Shown: positions 25,187-35,350 of the stretch, piece after piece
How positions within the stretch are numbered: position 1 is the stretch's first letter
Layout of the letters: each line of letters starts with the position of its first letter
IMG/VR virus record: IMGVR_UViG_3300017737_000017
Location: 1-42,417 of that record
Strand: one strand, 5' to 3'
DNA: 42,417 bases
Origin: a virus
Translations under genes and position numbers: made by a program
Notes under the pieces: model-generated
What the model was told of the DNA's origin: nothing
Seen by the model: the letters and a program-made list of their open reading frames with translations, nothing else
Database searches by the model: none

Positions 25187-28100
25187 ATGACTAGAGAACA
25201 ATTAGGAGAGGTACTTCAAAAGATGGCTGCTGATGGACAGCCAAAAGAAAACATGGATAAAGTCGCTGCTCATTACCAGGGCGTTATAGCGAAGTCAAAA
25301 GAAGCAGAAGAAAACCCTCACAAAAACTCAGATGGCACTTGGAAAACAGTTGCCCAAATAGAAGAGGAACAGTTTGGAACAAAAAAAGAAAAAGGCTCTC
25401 AGACGACCGATGCGACTGTAGAGCCTCAAATAGTATCCGAAGGTACGGAATCACCATCGGAAGATGGTTCATCGGAATCACAACCTCAAGGTTATCAGCC
25501 TAATACCCCAATAACAGATGGTGGTTACGAATATAAGTTTGATGTAAACAAAGATGGCTTAGGTGTTTACTATACTAGAAAGGTAGGTGAAAATGACTGG
25601 ATAAACGTTTCTGAAACTCAACCTGGTAGTGCGGCTGAAGTTTCTATAGCTAGTGAGTTTGGGCACGCTGATTTTGATAAGTCCGCATACTTCAAACAAA
25701 AGAAAGAAATAGAAAAGCAAAAAGAAGAGGAGGAAAGAAGAACATCAAACCCTACGTCATTCGCTGATATAGGTATGACTAAAGATTTAGATGGTAGTTT
25801 ACTACAGGGAGATTTTAGGTACGTTTTTGATAAGAATGATCAGAAATGGTACAAACAACCTAAGCATGGTATACCTGTAATGGCTGTTAATCAAAAAGGA
25901 GATGAAGTGTCTGAAGAGCTAGTAAGCCAAATAAACTCTTTACATAATGATGGTCAAGCTTCTTCTATAGGTATTAAAAAAGAGGGTGATATGTCTAGCT
26001 ACCTGTATGCGCCGATACCTCCAATGCCTCTCGATATAGACTTAAACGTTACTTCTAAAAACGATTGGGAAGGAGCATTACACACCCAAATGAGTGGTGA
26101 TGATGCTAACAGGGAATCTATTAGAATAAAATCGTTAGGTTATGATGATGAGTTTGATATAAGAAACACCAAGACTTGGGTTAACATGGAAGAAAGCGCT
26201 TTTGAATCTGCTATTGAAAATGCTTACCCAGGTATTTCTGTAGAACAAACTGGAGCGGGAAACGCTGCTTATATATCGGTTCCTTGGAGTGATAAAAAAA
26301 TATACGTAGATTTAAAACCAGAAGATGGTTTGTTTGGTAGTTCTAATGATGAGGTAGACAAGGTGTTAAGAAATTTTAAAAGAAGATACTTAGAAGAAGT
26401 AGAGTCTGGTAAGATAAATAACTCTTTGTCACAATTACTAAACACTAGAGGCACGGGTGATACATTTGTTGAGAGCGATGTTGTTAAGTTTAATGATATG
26501 GCTAAAGAAATAGATGGTTTAAACTTAAGCGTAACAGAAAAGTTTCAGTACGATGGCGCTGGTGATATGATTGCTGGTTATGAGGTTTTTGCTGGAGGTG
26601 AGACAAAATGGTTTGAAACAGCACCTGAGGTAAACAATTTTATATACGAAAACATGTCTAGCGAAGACGTAGCAGCTATACATGCTCACGAGCTGAAATT
26701 AAAAACAAGCTTAATAAAAGAAAGAGAAACTTATGTAGATGATAAGTACGAAAGCCTTGAAAGAGAAGAAGTTTTAGAGACGTTTTACAAAGACTCATTA
26801 CTACCAACCATGATGTTTGACCTTGGAGAAAGTGGCAACCACAGCGGTATGTCTCAAGAGGGTATGGCTATTGTTAAGAACTACATGGAGGTACCACTGA
26901 AAGAAAAGAAGATGGTACCAAATCCTATACAAAAACCAGGGCAACCACCATTGGTTGAGGGCGAGGTAACCGTAGAGGACTGGGAGAGAAAGAAGTACGA
27001 GGTTATAAAGTCTGAAATGAAAAAGAAGCTTTCACCAAAAGATTATGCCTTATTTGAAGAGTACATATCCAAAGGAGATATACTTGGTACTGAAAACATG
27101 AATAAGACTAAGTTGAAAATGGCTGAAGATAGTGGCAAGTCATGGACAGAAAGACAGCTAGACAAAGGTAATAAGTCTATAATAAAAGATAATGTAAACA
27201 AAACCTTAGCAAAGTTAAACAGAGAAAAAAATGACATAGGCATTAAGGTTAAAAAAATGAACGAGTCTTTTAAATTAGACGTTAAAAGACTTAATGTTGT
27301 TAAAGAAAACTTAGCTCTAACAATTAGAGATTCTGGAGCAGGCGTAACGGTTACTGGTGAAGGAGACAATATGGTTATGACTGTTTCGCACCCAGACGCT
27401 GAGGTTCAGAAAAAACTACAAGCTCAGCTAAACGACTATCAGAGAAGTCAAAAGACAATAAGTAGTGAGTATAAAACAACGTATGAAAGCGTTATGGGCC
27501 AACACGATAGTTGGATGAAAAAAAATATGCAAGATCTTAAGACAAACCAAGATCTTCAAGAGTTTACTTCTAAAGAGTATGATTTTAGAAAGATAATAGG
27601 GCAAGAGTTTACTGATGGTTTTGAATCTATGGCGTTTAGTATACCAGCTATTTTTGGAAATGATTACTCTATAGATAGGGTTAACGAGGTCAATGCTTCT
27701 AAGTCAAATTTAAAAACAGCGTTAACTTATGATCAAGCCGTGGAGTTTGGTGAAAAAGGAGAGTTTGCTCTTAGAACAACAGCATCTCAAGGTGCCAACA
27801 CTATAGTTGCTATCGGGTCTAGTATGTTGGGTATACCACCTGTATGGAACACAGCGCTACTAGCGACTTCTTTTGGTTTATCAGCTGGTGGCCAAACTAG
27901 AGCTGATCTTACTAACAGAGTTAAAATGGGTGAGGAGGCAGATGAAATGCTTACTAAACTAGAAGAACAATATAAATCAGGAAGTGTACCTTACGAGCAG
28001 TACAGAGAATCTAAGTTAGCTTTACAAAAAACAATTGCAGCAGGCGATATATCACCAACTCAACTTTTAGGCGCAACTTGGACAGCTGCGGCTATAGAAG

Positions 28101-31100
28101 GTGGTGTTATGGCTGTGCTAGGTACTATACCTAACTCCATGAAACTTGTTAAAGATTTTTCTGGAAGCATAGATGATATAGGTAGAGTTGTAACAAGAGG
28201 TAGGTTGGGGTTAGGTTACGATATAGCAAAAGGACTTACAACCACTATTGGAGGTGAAGTATTAGAGGAAACAATAATATATGCTGGAAATGAGTTTTCT
28301 CAAAACATGATATTAAATGGTAATTTAAAAGATGCTGACTGGTCACAGTTTGACGACACTTTTGTTACCTCTGTTATTATGTCTGGACCAATGTCTGGAC
28401 CAGGTGTTCTTTATTCTAACGTTGTTGGTCATGTACAAACAAAGCAGGCTAGAACTGTTTACAACGATGTTATGCAGAATGTTAGTAAGATTGAGAACAT
28501 GATGAAGAATCTAAAACCTGGGGACGTTGTTGGTAAAGAGCAGTTAGCTGTTGCTTGGAAAACTGAAATGGAAAAACTAGGTCCTATACAGTCTGGTATG
28601 GAAACAGATGCTATAAATCTTGGTTCTGATAAGTTGAAAAACTTAATTAAAAATAATATAAATTTAACGCAGTTACACTCTGAAGCTAATATAAAACCTA
28701 CTGATTCTGAAGCTACCAAAGAGGCTAAGATAAAAGATCACGTTGAAGGTTTGAAGGGTGAGGAAAAATCAAACTTTGAGGATAGATTAAAACTAGCAAA
28801 CGATAACATCAACAAAATAAAAAGTAGTGTTGACTATGGTAAGGAAGGTACCGCTATGGATTACGATGTTAATCCAGAAACTGGAGATGTAAACGGAGGT
28901 ATTATATATAACATGTTTGGAAGTCTAGGTATTGAAGTAGGTAACGCCTTAGCTAAAAAAGATCCTAAGTTTGAAAAGCTATCAAACAGAGAGCAAGCTG
29001 GTTTAGTTTTAGAAGAAATAAAAAATAGACAAGTAAAAGCAAACGACAAAAGAATAAGAGACAACAAAGCTCAAGTCGAAGCTGTAGAAAAATCTGTGTA
29101 TGATGGTTTAACTTGGGAAGAGTGGAAAAACAAAAATAACAAGAAAAACAGAAGAAAGGCACAAGAAGATGCTGAATACACTAGAAGATCAAACTCTTTA
29201 CTAGCAAATGAAACAGAAGCTGTAATAACAGCTACAGAGCAAAACAATAACGCTAAGTCAATTCTTGGGGACGAAAGACTAAAGTCACTACAAATATTAA
29301 ATCCAGACAATGGTGATACTGACGGTAAGTTCACTAAGGAAGAAATAGAAATGAAGATTAGGGAAGAACTTTCTGATAATCCAGCTGAAGCAAACAGAAT
29401 AATACAGGGCTTAAGAAAAGGTAGTACAAATGGAGTTATAGTAAACAATAAGTACATTGCTTTAAATCCTGAGGCAGCTAGAGAACAAATGAAAAACGGT
29501 AATCTTTTAGCTGGTACTGTTTTATCACATGAGATAAGTCACTTTATAGATGATGCTGTAATGACAAAACCTCAAAGAGTGGATTATGCTAACAAACTAA
29601 ACGCTTACATGGCATCTGAAATGCCAGCTATAGATAGAGAAGCTATACATCTGTTAGAAGGATTAGCTGATGATAGTCCAGCTAAATGGGAGAGTGGAGT
29701 TCCTTTTGAAGGTCAATCACCTACAGTTAAAGATGAGTACACTAAAAGAGTGCAAGACGTTTTGCAGCAAGATAGAAACGCTGTATACAAGAAAAAAGTT
29801 CAAAAACAAGGTAGAGGTGTTGGTAAAAACGTGATGAGTTTGTTTAACGCTGATTTTAATATAAAATCACCTAACGATGCAGCTGCTTGGGTTGGTAGTT
29901 ATTTAACTGGTTTTGAAAATGGTGAGCTAGGTAAGTTGCAAAAAAGAAAGTTTGATAACACTCAAGCTCAACAAACAAATGATCAGGGTTTCAGAGAGTC
30001 TAGTAATCTACAAGGAACACTAGACACTAGATCACAAAATCCGACAAAAAGAGACGTTGGAAGAATGGTTGACGAAATGATAAGTTTAAAGCCTAACGGT
30101 GACTATGTTGAGGCTGGAGGTTTACTTCAATCAGAGTTAGGTCAACAGTTAGGTGGAATGATGGAGAACACAACTAGAAGACTTTACGATAACATACCTG
30201 ATGATGCAAAACGCACGGTGTCTAGGAATGATTATAAGGAGGCTTTACTGATGGACGCTTATAGTATGATCAAAAACGAATACGATCCATCTAAACAAGA
30301 TCTAGACGCCTTTGTTAGTAGTAGGTTAAATTTAAGAGCAAACGCTTTGGCAACGGCACTAGGTATAGAATCTTCTATAGAAGAAGGTGGCGGTGGAATA
30401 GCTTTAGATGCTAATGAAGTTAAAGATTTAGAAGGTGATTTAGGTATAGACGATGTTTTGAATATTGAAACAATTGAAAACCCTACATACCCGCTAACAG
30501 ACAACATGGTTATGTCTAACGCTGATGCTGAAAACGTTAATAACTCTATACTATTAAGCGTTGGTACTGAGCTACCAGCTATAGATGCTCAGGTTAGTAA
30601 AAATAAATTTACAACACCGTTTATAGCTGCGCTTAAAAAAGCTTTTGGCGTTAAGGGTGGACCATTGCACGTTGCTGTTCAAAACATGATGGGTAAAACC
30701 CCAGCTGAAATAGATAGATTTTTAACAGATCCCGTTAACAAACAAGCGATACTAGATGCTTTACCAACAGGTTGGTTGTCTAAAAACATTCCAGCTGCTG
30801 TTGAAAAATCTGTTAATGGAACTAGAATAGATAGTGAAGATGGTAAAACAACTATACTAACACCTAACTGGACACCTGATTGGAAGGGTCAGAAAATAGA
30901 TAGATGGAACGCTAAAGACGAAGGTCCTTATAGAGGTAACACTGCTGGACCGCCTGTTGTGCGTAGAAACCCAAAAGCTATAGAAACAGTTTCTAATGCT
31001 GATCTTAGAAGTAAGTTTGTCAAAGGTAAAACTATGACTGAATTAAATCGTAATGGTTTGACTAAGTTGCAGTTAGCTATAGCTCAAGAAATAGGGTTAG

Positions 31101-34100
31101 AGCTTTTCAAGAAAGATATTAAAGCTGACGGCCCTTTAACAGAAGTGTTTAAGCAAAGGCAAGATGTGTTTGATAGAGTTTTAGCTGAAAACTATGCTGA
31201 AGAAATATCTAGGCAAATGGAAAGAGGTACAGCTAAGTTAAGTGAAAATCCAGAGACAGAGCTAAATATAACTAGAGGTAGTGTCATAGTAGATGAGGCT
31301 AACAACTTAGTTAAAGAAGTTATACAAAACTACAATAAAGACTTACAGTTTGGTGGATTAGAAGCTGCTTTAGCAAACTACTCTCCAGAGATGATAAACG
31401 CTTTTGAGTCTATGGGTATATTTGAAATGTTTAACACTGATACTAAGCAAGGTTTTGTTAAGCCTACCAAAGCTATGGATTGGTTAAGTTTTGAAAACCA
31501 AAAAGCGGCATACACTGATAACGGTACTCAGAGCACATTCATGAAAGATCAACAAGCTAAACAAGCGGAGGTTATGATAGATATACTACCTCCACAGGTT
31601 GTTAGAGTTTTAGGTAAAGAGTTTTTTGGCATGACTAGCGCTAGACAGCTAGACGCAGCTAGAAATAAACAAGATGGAACGCAAGGTAAGTACGTATACT
31701 TAGACGATAAGCTTATACGTAAGGCGGCTAAAAAAGATACTAATGTAAAACTACCTTTTGATCCTTTAAAGCTTGAGATGTTAAATTCTGGAAGTGGACT
31801 AATGGTTGATATACAAAAAATCCAAAACATGGATTTAACTGTAGAAGAAAAGCAAAAAAGACTAGAGGCTTTACAGCCAAGAATAGACGATGCTAATGCT
31901 AACAATAAGAAGTTTTTAACTTGGTACGCAACTCAAAATGCTATCGCTATAGCTAAAAACCCAGATTTAGCAATTGGCCTTGCTGGTCAAATGCAGGGAG
32001 CTACTAATAACGTTAAGGGTTTTAGAGCTTACACTAATCTTGGTATGATAAAATTACAGAAAGGATCTCAAGCTCCTTATCTAACAAGAGCTGGTAAACC
32101 AACTAATGTAAAACCTACAAACAAAAACGGTGGTTATATAAATAGAAACCATCCAGACTTTACAAGAGCGTTAGAGCTTGCTGACGGTAACGAAACTAAA
32201 GCAGCTGGTTTGCTAAAATACAAAGGAGAACATATAGATCCTAGTGCTAACGTTATGCAAGAGCTATTTGCATCTACACTAGAATTAGCAGATATATTAA
32301 AAACTACACCAGAAAAATATCACGATAAAATAGTAAGAGAACACCAAGCTAAGATGGATAACATCTTAACTAACTTTGATCAGTCTCTTGGACCTATAAT
32401 AGATTCTAAAATACAAGATAGTAAACTTGGTTCTACTAGTAGATTAGGTTGGGCTAGAAACTTTTCTGTTTCTGATCAGATTAAAAACTACTACAACACT
32501 AATGATGGTGGTGGGGTTGATAATGTTATAAAATCAAGAACTACTCAAACGCTACAGGTTTTATCTCAAAAAGCTAGAATAGGTAATGAAATAGTTTCTA
32601 AAGCAACACAGGTTGCTAGATCATCAGAAAATCCTACTAGAGGTATAACCGTATTAGACTTTGATGACACACTAGCTACTAGTAATTCTTTGATTAGGTT
32701 TACTAGACCAGATGGAACTACAGGAACGCTTAATGCAGAACAGTACGCTAAGACGTATGAAGAGTTAACTGACTTAGGTTATAAGTGGGATTTCTCAGAG
32801 TTTAACAAAGTTGTTGGTGGTAAAATAGCTCCATTGTTTCAAAAAGCATTAAAACTACAAGGCAAGTTTGGTCCTGAAAATATGTTTGTATTAACGGCTA
32901 GGCCACCTCAAGCTGCTAAGGCTATATTTGATTTTTTAAGTGCTAACGGTTTAAACATACCTATGGAGAACATAACTGGCTTAGCTAACTCTACAGCAGA
33001 AGCTAAGGCGTTGTGGATAGCGGATAAGGTTGGTGAAGGTTATAATGACTTTTACTTTGCTGACGATGCTTTGCAGAATGTACAAGCTGTAGATAACATG
33101 TTAGAACAATTTGATGTTAAACGTAAAGTACAACAAGCGAAGTTAAGTGAAAACCCTTCTGACGCTTTTAATGTTATACTTGAAGAAACAATGGGTGAAG
33201 GTCGTGAGAAAATTTACTCAGAGGCAAAAGCCCAAATACGTGGTGCTGAAAAAGGTAAGTATAAATTCTTTATACCACCATCAGCAGAAGACTTTAAAGG
33301 ACTGTTATATAGTTTTCTTGGTAAAGGTAAAAAAGGAGAAGCACACATGGACTTTTTCCAGAAAACACTAATACAACCCTTTGCTAGGGCACAAAGAGAA
33401 CTTGATTCCGCTAGGCAGTCTATATCTAACGACTACCAAGCGTTGAAAAAAGACTTTAAAGGAGTTACAAAAAATCTTAACAAAAAGATGCCTGGAAGTG
33501 ATTATACTTTAGACCAAGGTATTAGAGTTTTGTTATGGGATAGAGCCGGCTTTGACATACCTGGTTTATCTAAAACAGATAAAGCGGAAATATTAAAAGC
33601 TGTTAACAACAACCCGGATGCAGTTCAGTTTGCAAACACACTTAGTTTAGTTTCAAAACAAGACAATGGATATTCTAAACCTGGAGATTTTTGGACAACC
33701 GAGAGTATAGCTAGTGATCTTAACGACATAACAAATACTATTGGTAAGGATCAATTCTTAACAGAGTTTAAAGAAAACAGAGAGCAAGTATTTGGTAAGT
33801 GGGTTGGTGGAAAGCTAGTTGGACCTAACATGAATAAGATAGAGGCTTTGTATGGAAGTAGGTTTAGAGAGGCTTTAACAGATATGGTCTGGAGAATGGA
33901 GAACGGTAGTAACAGAAACTTTGGAAGTAATAGACTTACAAATCAGTTTGCTAACTGGGTAAACAACTCTGTTGGTGCTATTATGTTCTTTAATGCTAGA
34001 TCCGCTGTGCTACAAACTTTATCTTCTGTTAACTTTATAAACTGGGGAGATAACAATGCTTTTAAAGCTGCTAAGGCATTTGCTAACCAACCTCAGTTTT

Positions 34101-35350
34101 GGTCTGACTTCGCTAGAATATTTAACTCAGACATGTTAAAACAAAGAAGGTCTGGTTTAAGAACCGATGTATCACAATCTGAAATTGCACAAGCAGCTGG
34201 AAAAGGTGGTAACAAAGTAAAAGCTGTTATGGCGTACTTGCTTAAAAAAGGATTTTTACCAACACAAATTGCGGATAGTTTTGCTATTGCTTCTGGTGGT
34301 GCTACTTTCTTTAGAAATAGAACAAAGACTTATATGGATCAAGGTATGAGCAAGGCGGATGCTGAATCAAAAGCTTTTATTGATTTTCAAGAAATAGCTG
34401 AAGAAACACAGCAGTCATCAAGACCTGATTTAATATCACAACAACAAGCATCTCCACTTGGTAGGCTTATATTAGCTTTTCAAAACACACCAATGCAGTA
34501 CGCTAGACTTACTAAAAAATCTGTTTTAGATCTAGCAAACGGTAGAGGTGATTTTAAGACTAATGTTTCTAAAATACTTTACTACGGAGCTATACAAAAC
34601 GCTATATTTTCTAGTTTGCAAAAAGCAATGTTTGCGTTTGCATTCGATGATGATACTGACGAAGAGAAAGAAAAGCAAAAAAGAAAAGAACTTCAAGTTT
34701 TAAACGGTATGGTAGACTCTCTACTAAGAGGTATGGGTGTTGGTGGCGCTATTGTTTCTACCGCTAAGAATATGATAATGGCTTTTGCTGAACAAAACAA
34801 TAGTAGAGACTTTGACTATTCAGAACCTTTGATAGCTATGCTTAACCTATCTCCTCCAGTTGGATCTAAGGCTAGAAAAATATTGTCAGCGGGTAAAACG
34901 TTTAAATACAAGAAAGATGAAATAATGTACATGGATAAGTTGGACATCGATAATCCTATGTGGAACTCAATAGGTAACGTTGTTTCATCTACAACCAATA
35001 TACCTTTAGATAGAGTTATAAATAAGGTTAACAACTTAAAGGAAGTTATTGACCAAAGAAACTCTGCTTGGCAGAAACTAGCTTTATCTCTCGGTTGGAA
35101 CACTTGGGATCTTGGAGTAGAAAATGAAGAGTTTAACGAGGCTGAAAAAGAAGTAGCTAAAATTAAGAAAGAGAAATCAGAGGCAAAAAGAAAAGCTAAA
35201 AGAGAAGAACAAAAAAGACTTGAAGAGATAGAAAGAAAGAAAAAAGAAGCTCGAATGGTTCAATGTTCTGCTAGAATTAGAAAGGGTAAAGGACCTCGAT
35301 GTAAAAATAAAACAGAAAACAAAAATGGAAAATGCTATGCGCATCAGTAA
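25187..35350 (+). CDS. Giant polyvalent virion protein (metallopeptidase, HAD-like, LPD38, zinc finger)
   Basis: This is a single uninterrupted 3387-aa frame. Two Y-x-F-D-x-N repeats lie at about 115-130 and 207-222, and a charged helical part follows. Two hydrophobic Gly/Ala stretches at about 865-905 and 957-985 may touch membrane. H1448-E-I-S-H1452 is a zinc metallopeptidase motif. A sigma-region-2-like helix lies at about 1685-1730. A HAD-like domain at about 2487-2650 has DFDDT at 2491-2495, LTAR at 2569-2572 and D2626-D2627. An IPPSAEDF-type region (about 2690-2760) and an LPD38-like region (about 2925-2990) follow. The end is a coiled coil and a C3360/C3372/C3383/H3386 zinc finger resembling DUF5763. 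Polyvalent proteins of this kind are thought to be ejected with the DNA and to act on host targets. No RNA polymerase motif was found. Confidence 0.85.
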   Translation: MTREQLGEVLQKMAADGQPKENMDKVAAHYQGVIAKSKEAEENPHKNSDGTWKTVAQIEEEQFGTKKEKGSQTTDATVEPQIVSEGTESPSEDGSSESQPQGYQPNTPITDGGYEYKFDVNKDGLGVYYTRKVGENDWINVSETQPGSAAEVSIASEFGHADFDKSAYFKQKKEIEKQKEEEERRTSNPTSFADIGMTKDLDGSLLQGDFRYVFDKNDQKWYKQPKHGIPVMAVNQKGDEVSEELVSQINSLHNDGQASSIGIKKEGDMSSYLYAPIPPMPLDIDLNVTSKNDWEGALHTQMSGDDANRESIRIKSLGYDDEFDIRNTKTWVNMEESAFESAIENAYPGISVEQTGAGNAAYISVPWSDKKIYVDLKPEDGLFGSSNDEVDKVLRNFKRRYLEEVESGKINNSLSQLLNTRGTGDTFVESDVVKFNDMAKEIDGLNLSVTEKFQYDGAGDMIAGYEVFAGGETKWFETAPEVNNFIYENMSSEDVAAIHAHELKLKTSLIKERETYVDDKYESLEREEVLETFYKDSLLPTMMFDLGESGNHSGMSQEGMAIVKNYMEVPLKEKKMVPNPIQKPGQPPLVEGEVTVEDWERKKYEVIKSEMKKKLSPKDYALFEEYISKGDILGTENMNKTKLKMAEDSGKSWTERQLDKGNKSIIKDNVNKTLAKLNREKNDIGIKVKKMNESFKLDVKRLNVVKENLALTIRDSGAGVTVTGEGDNMVMTVSHPDAEVQKKLQAQLNDYQRSQKTISSEYKTTYESVMGQHDSWMKKNMQDLKTNQDLQEFTSKEYDFRKIIGQEFTDGFESMAFSIPAIFGNDYSIDRVNEVNASKSNLKTALTYDQAVEFGEKGEFALRTTASQGANTIVAIGSSMLGIPPVWNTALLATSFGLSAGGQTRADLTNRVKMGEEADEMLTKLEEQYKSGSVPYEQYRESKLALQKTIAAGDISPTQLLGATWTAAAIEGGVMAVLGTIPNSMKLVKDFSGSIDDIGRVVTRGRLGLGYDIAKGLTTTIGGEVLEETIIYAGNEFSQNMILNGNLKDADWSQFDDTFVTSVIMSGPMSGPGVLYSNVVGHVQTKQARTVYNDVMQNVSKIENMMKNLKPGDVVGKEQLAVAWKTEMEKLGPIQSGMETDAINLGSDKLKNLIKNNINLTQLHSEANIKPTDSEATKEAKIKDHVEGLKGEEKSNFEDRLKLANDNINKIKSSVDYGKEGTAMDYDVNPETGDVNGGIIYNMFGSLGIEVGNALAKKDPKFEKLSNREQAGLVLEEIKNRQVKANDKRIRDNKAQVEAVEKSVYDGLTWEEWKNKNNKKNRRKAQEDAEYTRRSNSLLANETEAVITATEQNNNAKSILGDERLKSLQILNPDNGDTDGKFTKEEIEMKIREELSDNPAEANRIIQGLRKGSTNGVIVNNKYIALNPEAAREQMKNGNLLAGTVLSHEISHFIDDAVMTKPQRVDYANKLNAYMASEMPAIDREAIHLLEGLADDSPAKWESGVPFEGQSPTVKDEYTKRVQDVLQQDRNAVYKKKVQKQGRGVGKNVMSLFNADFNIKSPNDAAAWVGSYLTGFENGELGKLQKRKFDNTQAQQTNDQGFRESSNLQGTLDTRSQNPTKRDVGRMVDEMISLKPNGDYVEAGGLLQSELGQQLGGMMENTTRRLYDNIPDDAKRTVSRNDYKEALLMDAYSMIKNEYDPSKQDLDAFVSSRLNLRANALATALGIESSIEEGGGGIALDANEVKDLEGDLGIDDVLNIETIENPTYPLTDNMVMSNADAENVNNSILLSVGTELPAIDAQVSKNKFTTPFIAALKKAFGVKGGPLHVAVQNMMGKTPAEIDRFLTDPVNKQAILDALPTGWLSKNIPAAVEKSVNGTRIDSEDGKTTILTPNWTPDWKGQKIDRWNAKDEGPYRGNTAGPPVVRRNPKAIETVSNADLRSKFVKGKTMTELNRNGLTKLQLAIAQEIGLELFKKDIKADGPLTEVFKQRQDVFDRVLAENYAEEISRQMERGTAKLSENPETELNITRGSVIVDEANNLVKEVIQNYNKDLQFGGLEAALANYSPEMINAFESMGIFEMFNTDTKQGFVKPTKAMDWLSFENQKAAYTDNGTQSTFMKDQQAKQAEVMIDILPPQVVRVLGKEFFGMTSARQLDAARNKQDGTQGKYVYLDDKLIRKAAKKDTNVKLPFDPLKLEMLNSGSGLMVDIQKIQNMDLTVEEKQKRLEALQPRIDDANANNKKFLTWYATQNAIAIAKNPDLAIGLAGQMQGATNNVKGFRAYTNLGMIKLQKGSQAPYLTRAGKPTNVKPTNKNGGYINRNHPDFTRALELADGNETKAAGLLKYKGEHIDPSANVMQELFASTLELADILKTTPEKYHDKIVREHQAKMDNILTNFDQSLGPIIDSKIQDSKLGSTSRLGWARNFSVSDQIKNYYNTNDGGGVDNVIKSRTTQTLQVLSQKARIGNEIVSKATQVARSSENPTRGITVLDFDDTLATSNSLIRFTRPDGTTGTLNAEQYAKTYEELTDLGYKWDFSEFNKVVGGKIAPLFQKALKLQGKFGPENMFVLTARPPQAAKAIFDFLSANGLNIPMENITGLANSTAEAKALWIADKVGEGYNDFYFADDALQNVQAVDNMLEQFDVKRKVQQAKLSENPSDAFNVILEETMGEGREKIYSEAKAQIRGAEKGKYKFFIPPSAEDFKGLLYSFLGKGKKGEAHMDFFQKTLIQPFARAQRELDSARQSISNDYQALKKDFKGVTKNLNKKMPGSDYTLDQGIRVLLWDRAGFDIPGLSKTDKAEILKAVNNNPDAVQFANTLSLVSKQDNGYSKPGDFWTTESIASDLNDITNTIGKDQFLTEFKENREQVFGKWVGGKLVGPNMNKIEALYGSRFREALTDMVWRMENGSNRNFGSNRLTNQFANWVNNSVGAIMFFNARSAVLQTLSSVNFINWGDNNAFKAAKAFANQPQFWSDFARIFNSDMLKQRRSGLRTDVSQSEIAQAAGKGGNKVKAVMAYLLKKGFLPTQIADSFAIASGGATFFRNRTKTYMDQGMSKADAESKAFIDFQEIAEETQQSSRPDLISQQQASPLGRLILAFQNTPMQYARLTKKSVLDLANGRGDFKTNVSKILYYGAIQNAIFSSLQKAMFAFAFDDDTDEEKEKQKRKELQVLNGMVDSLLRGMGVGGAIVSTAKNMIMAFAEQNNSRDFDYSEPLIAMLNLSPPVGSKARKILSAGKTFKYKKDEIMYMDKLDIDNPMWNSIGNVVSSTTNIPLDRVINKVNNLKEVIDQRNSAWQKLALSLGWNTWDLGVENEEFNEAEKEVAKIKKEKSEAKRKAKREEQKRLEEIERKKKEARMVQCSARIRKGKGPRCKNKTENKNGKCYAHQ

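Noticed and set aside
29528-29542. HEISH motif as the capsid maturation protease
   Set aside because: Capsid proteases are normally small serine or U9/S14/S78-type proteins near the capsid gene; this motif is 17 kb away inside a polyvalent protein, so a host- or self-directed peptidase is more plausible.
25187-35350. Giant virion RNA polymerase as in N4 or crAss-like phages
   Set aside because: Size and position invited this, but no DFDGD/DxDGD-type or T7-like polymerase motif was seen; the DFDDT motif at 2491-2495 fits a HAD phosphatase and is followed by HAD motifs II and IV.
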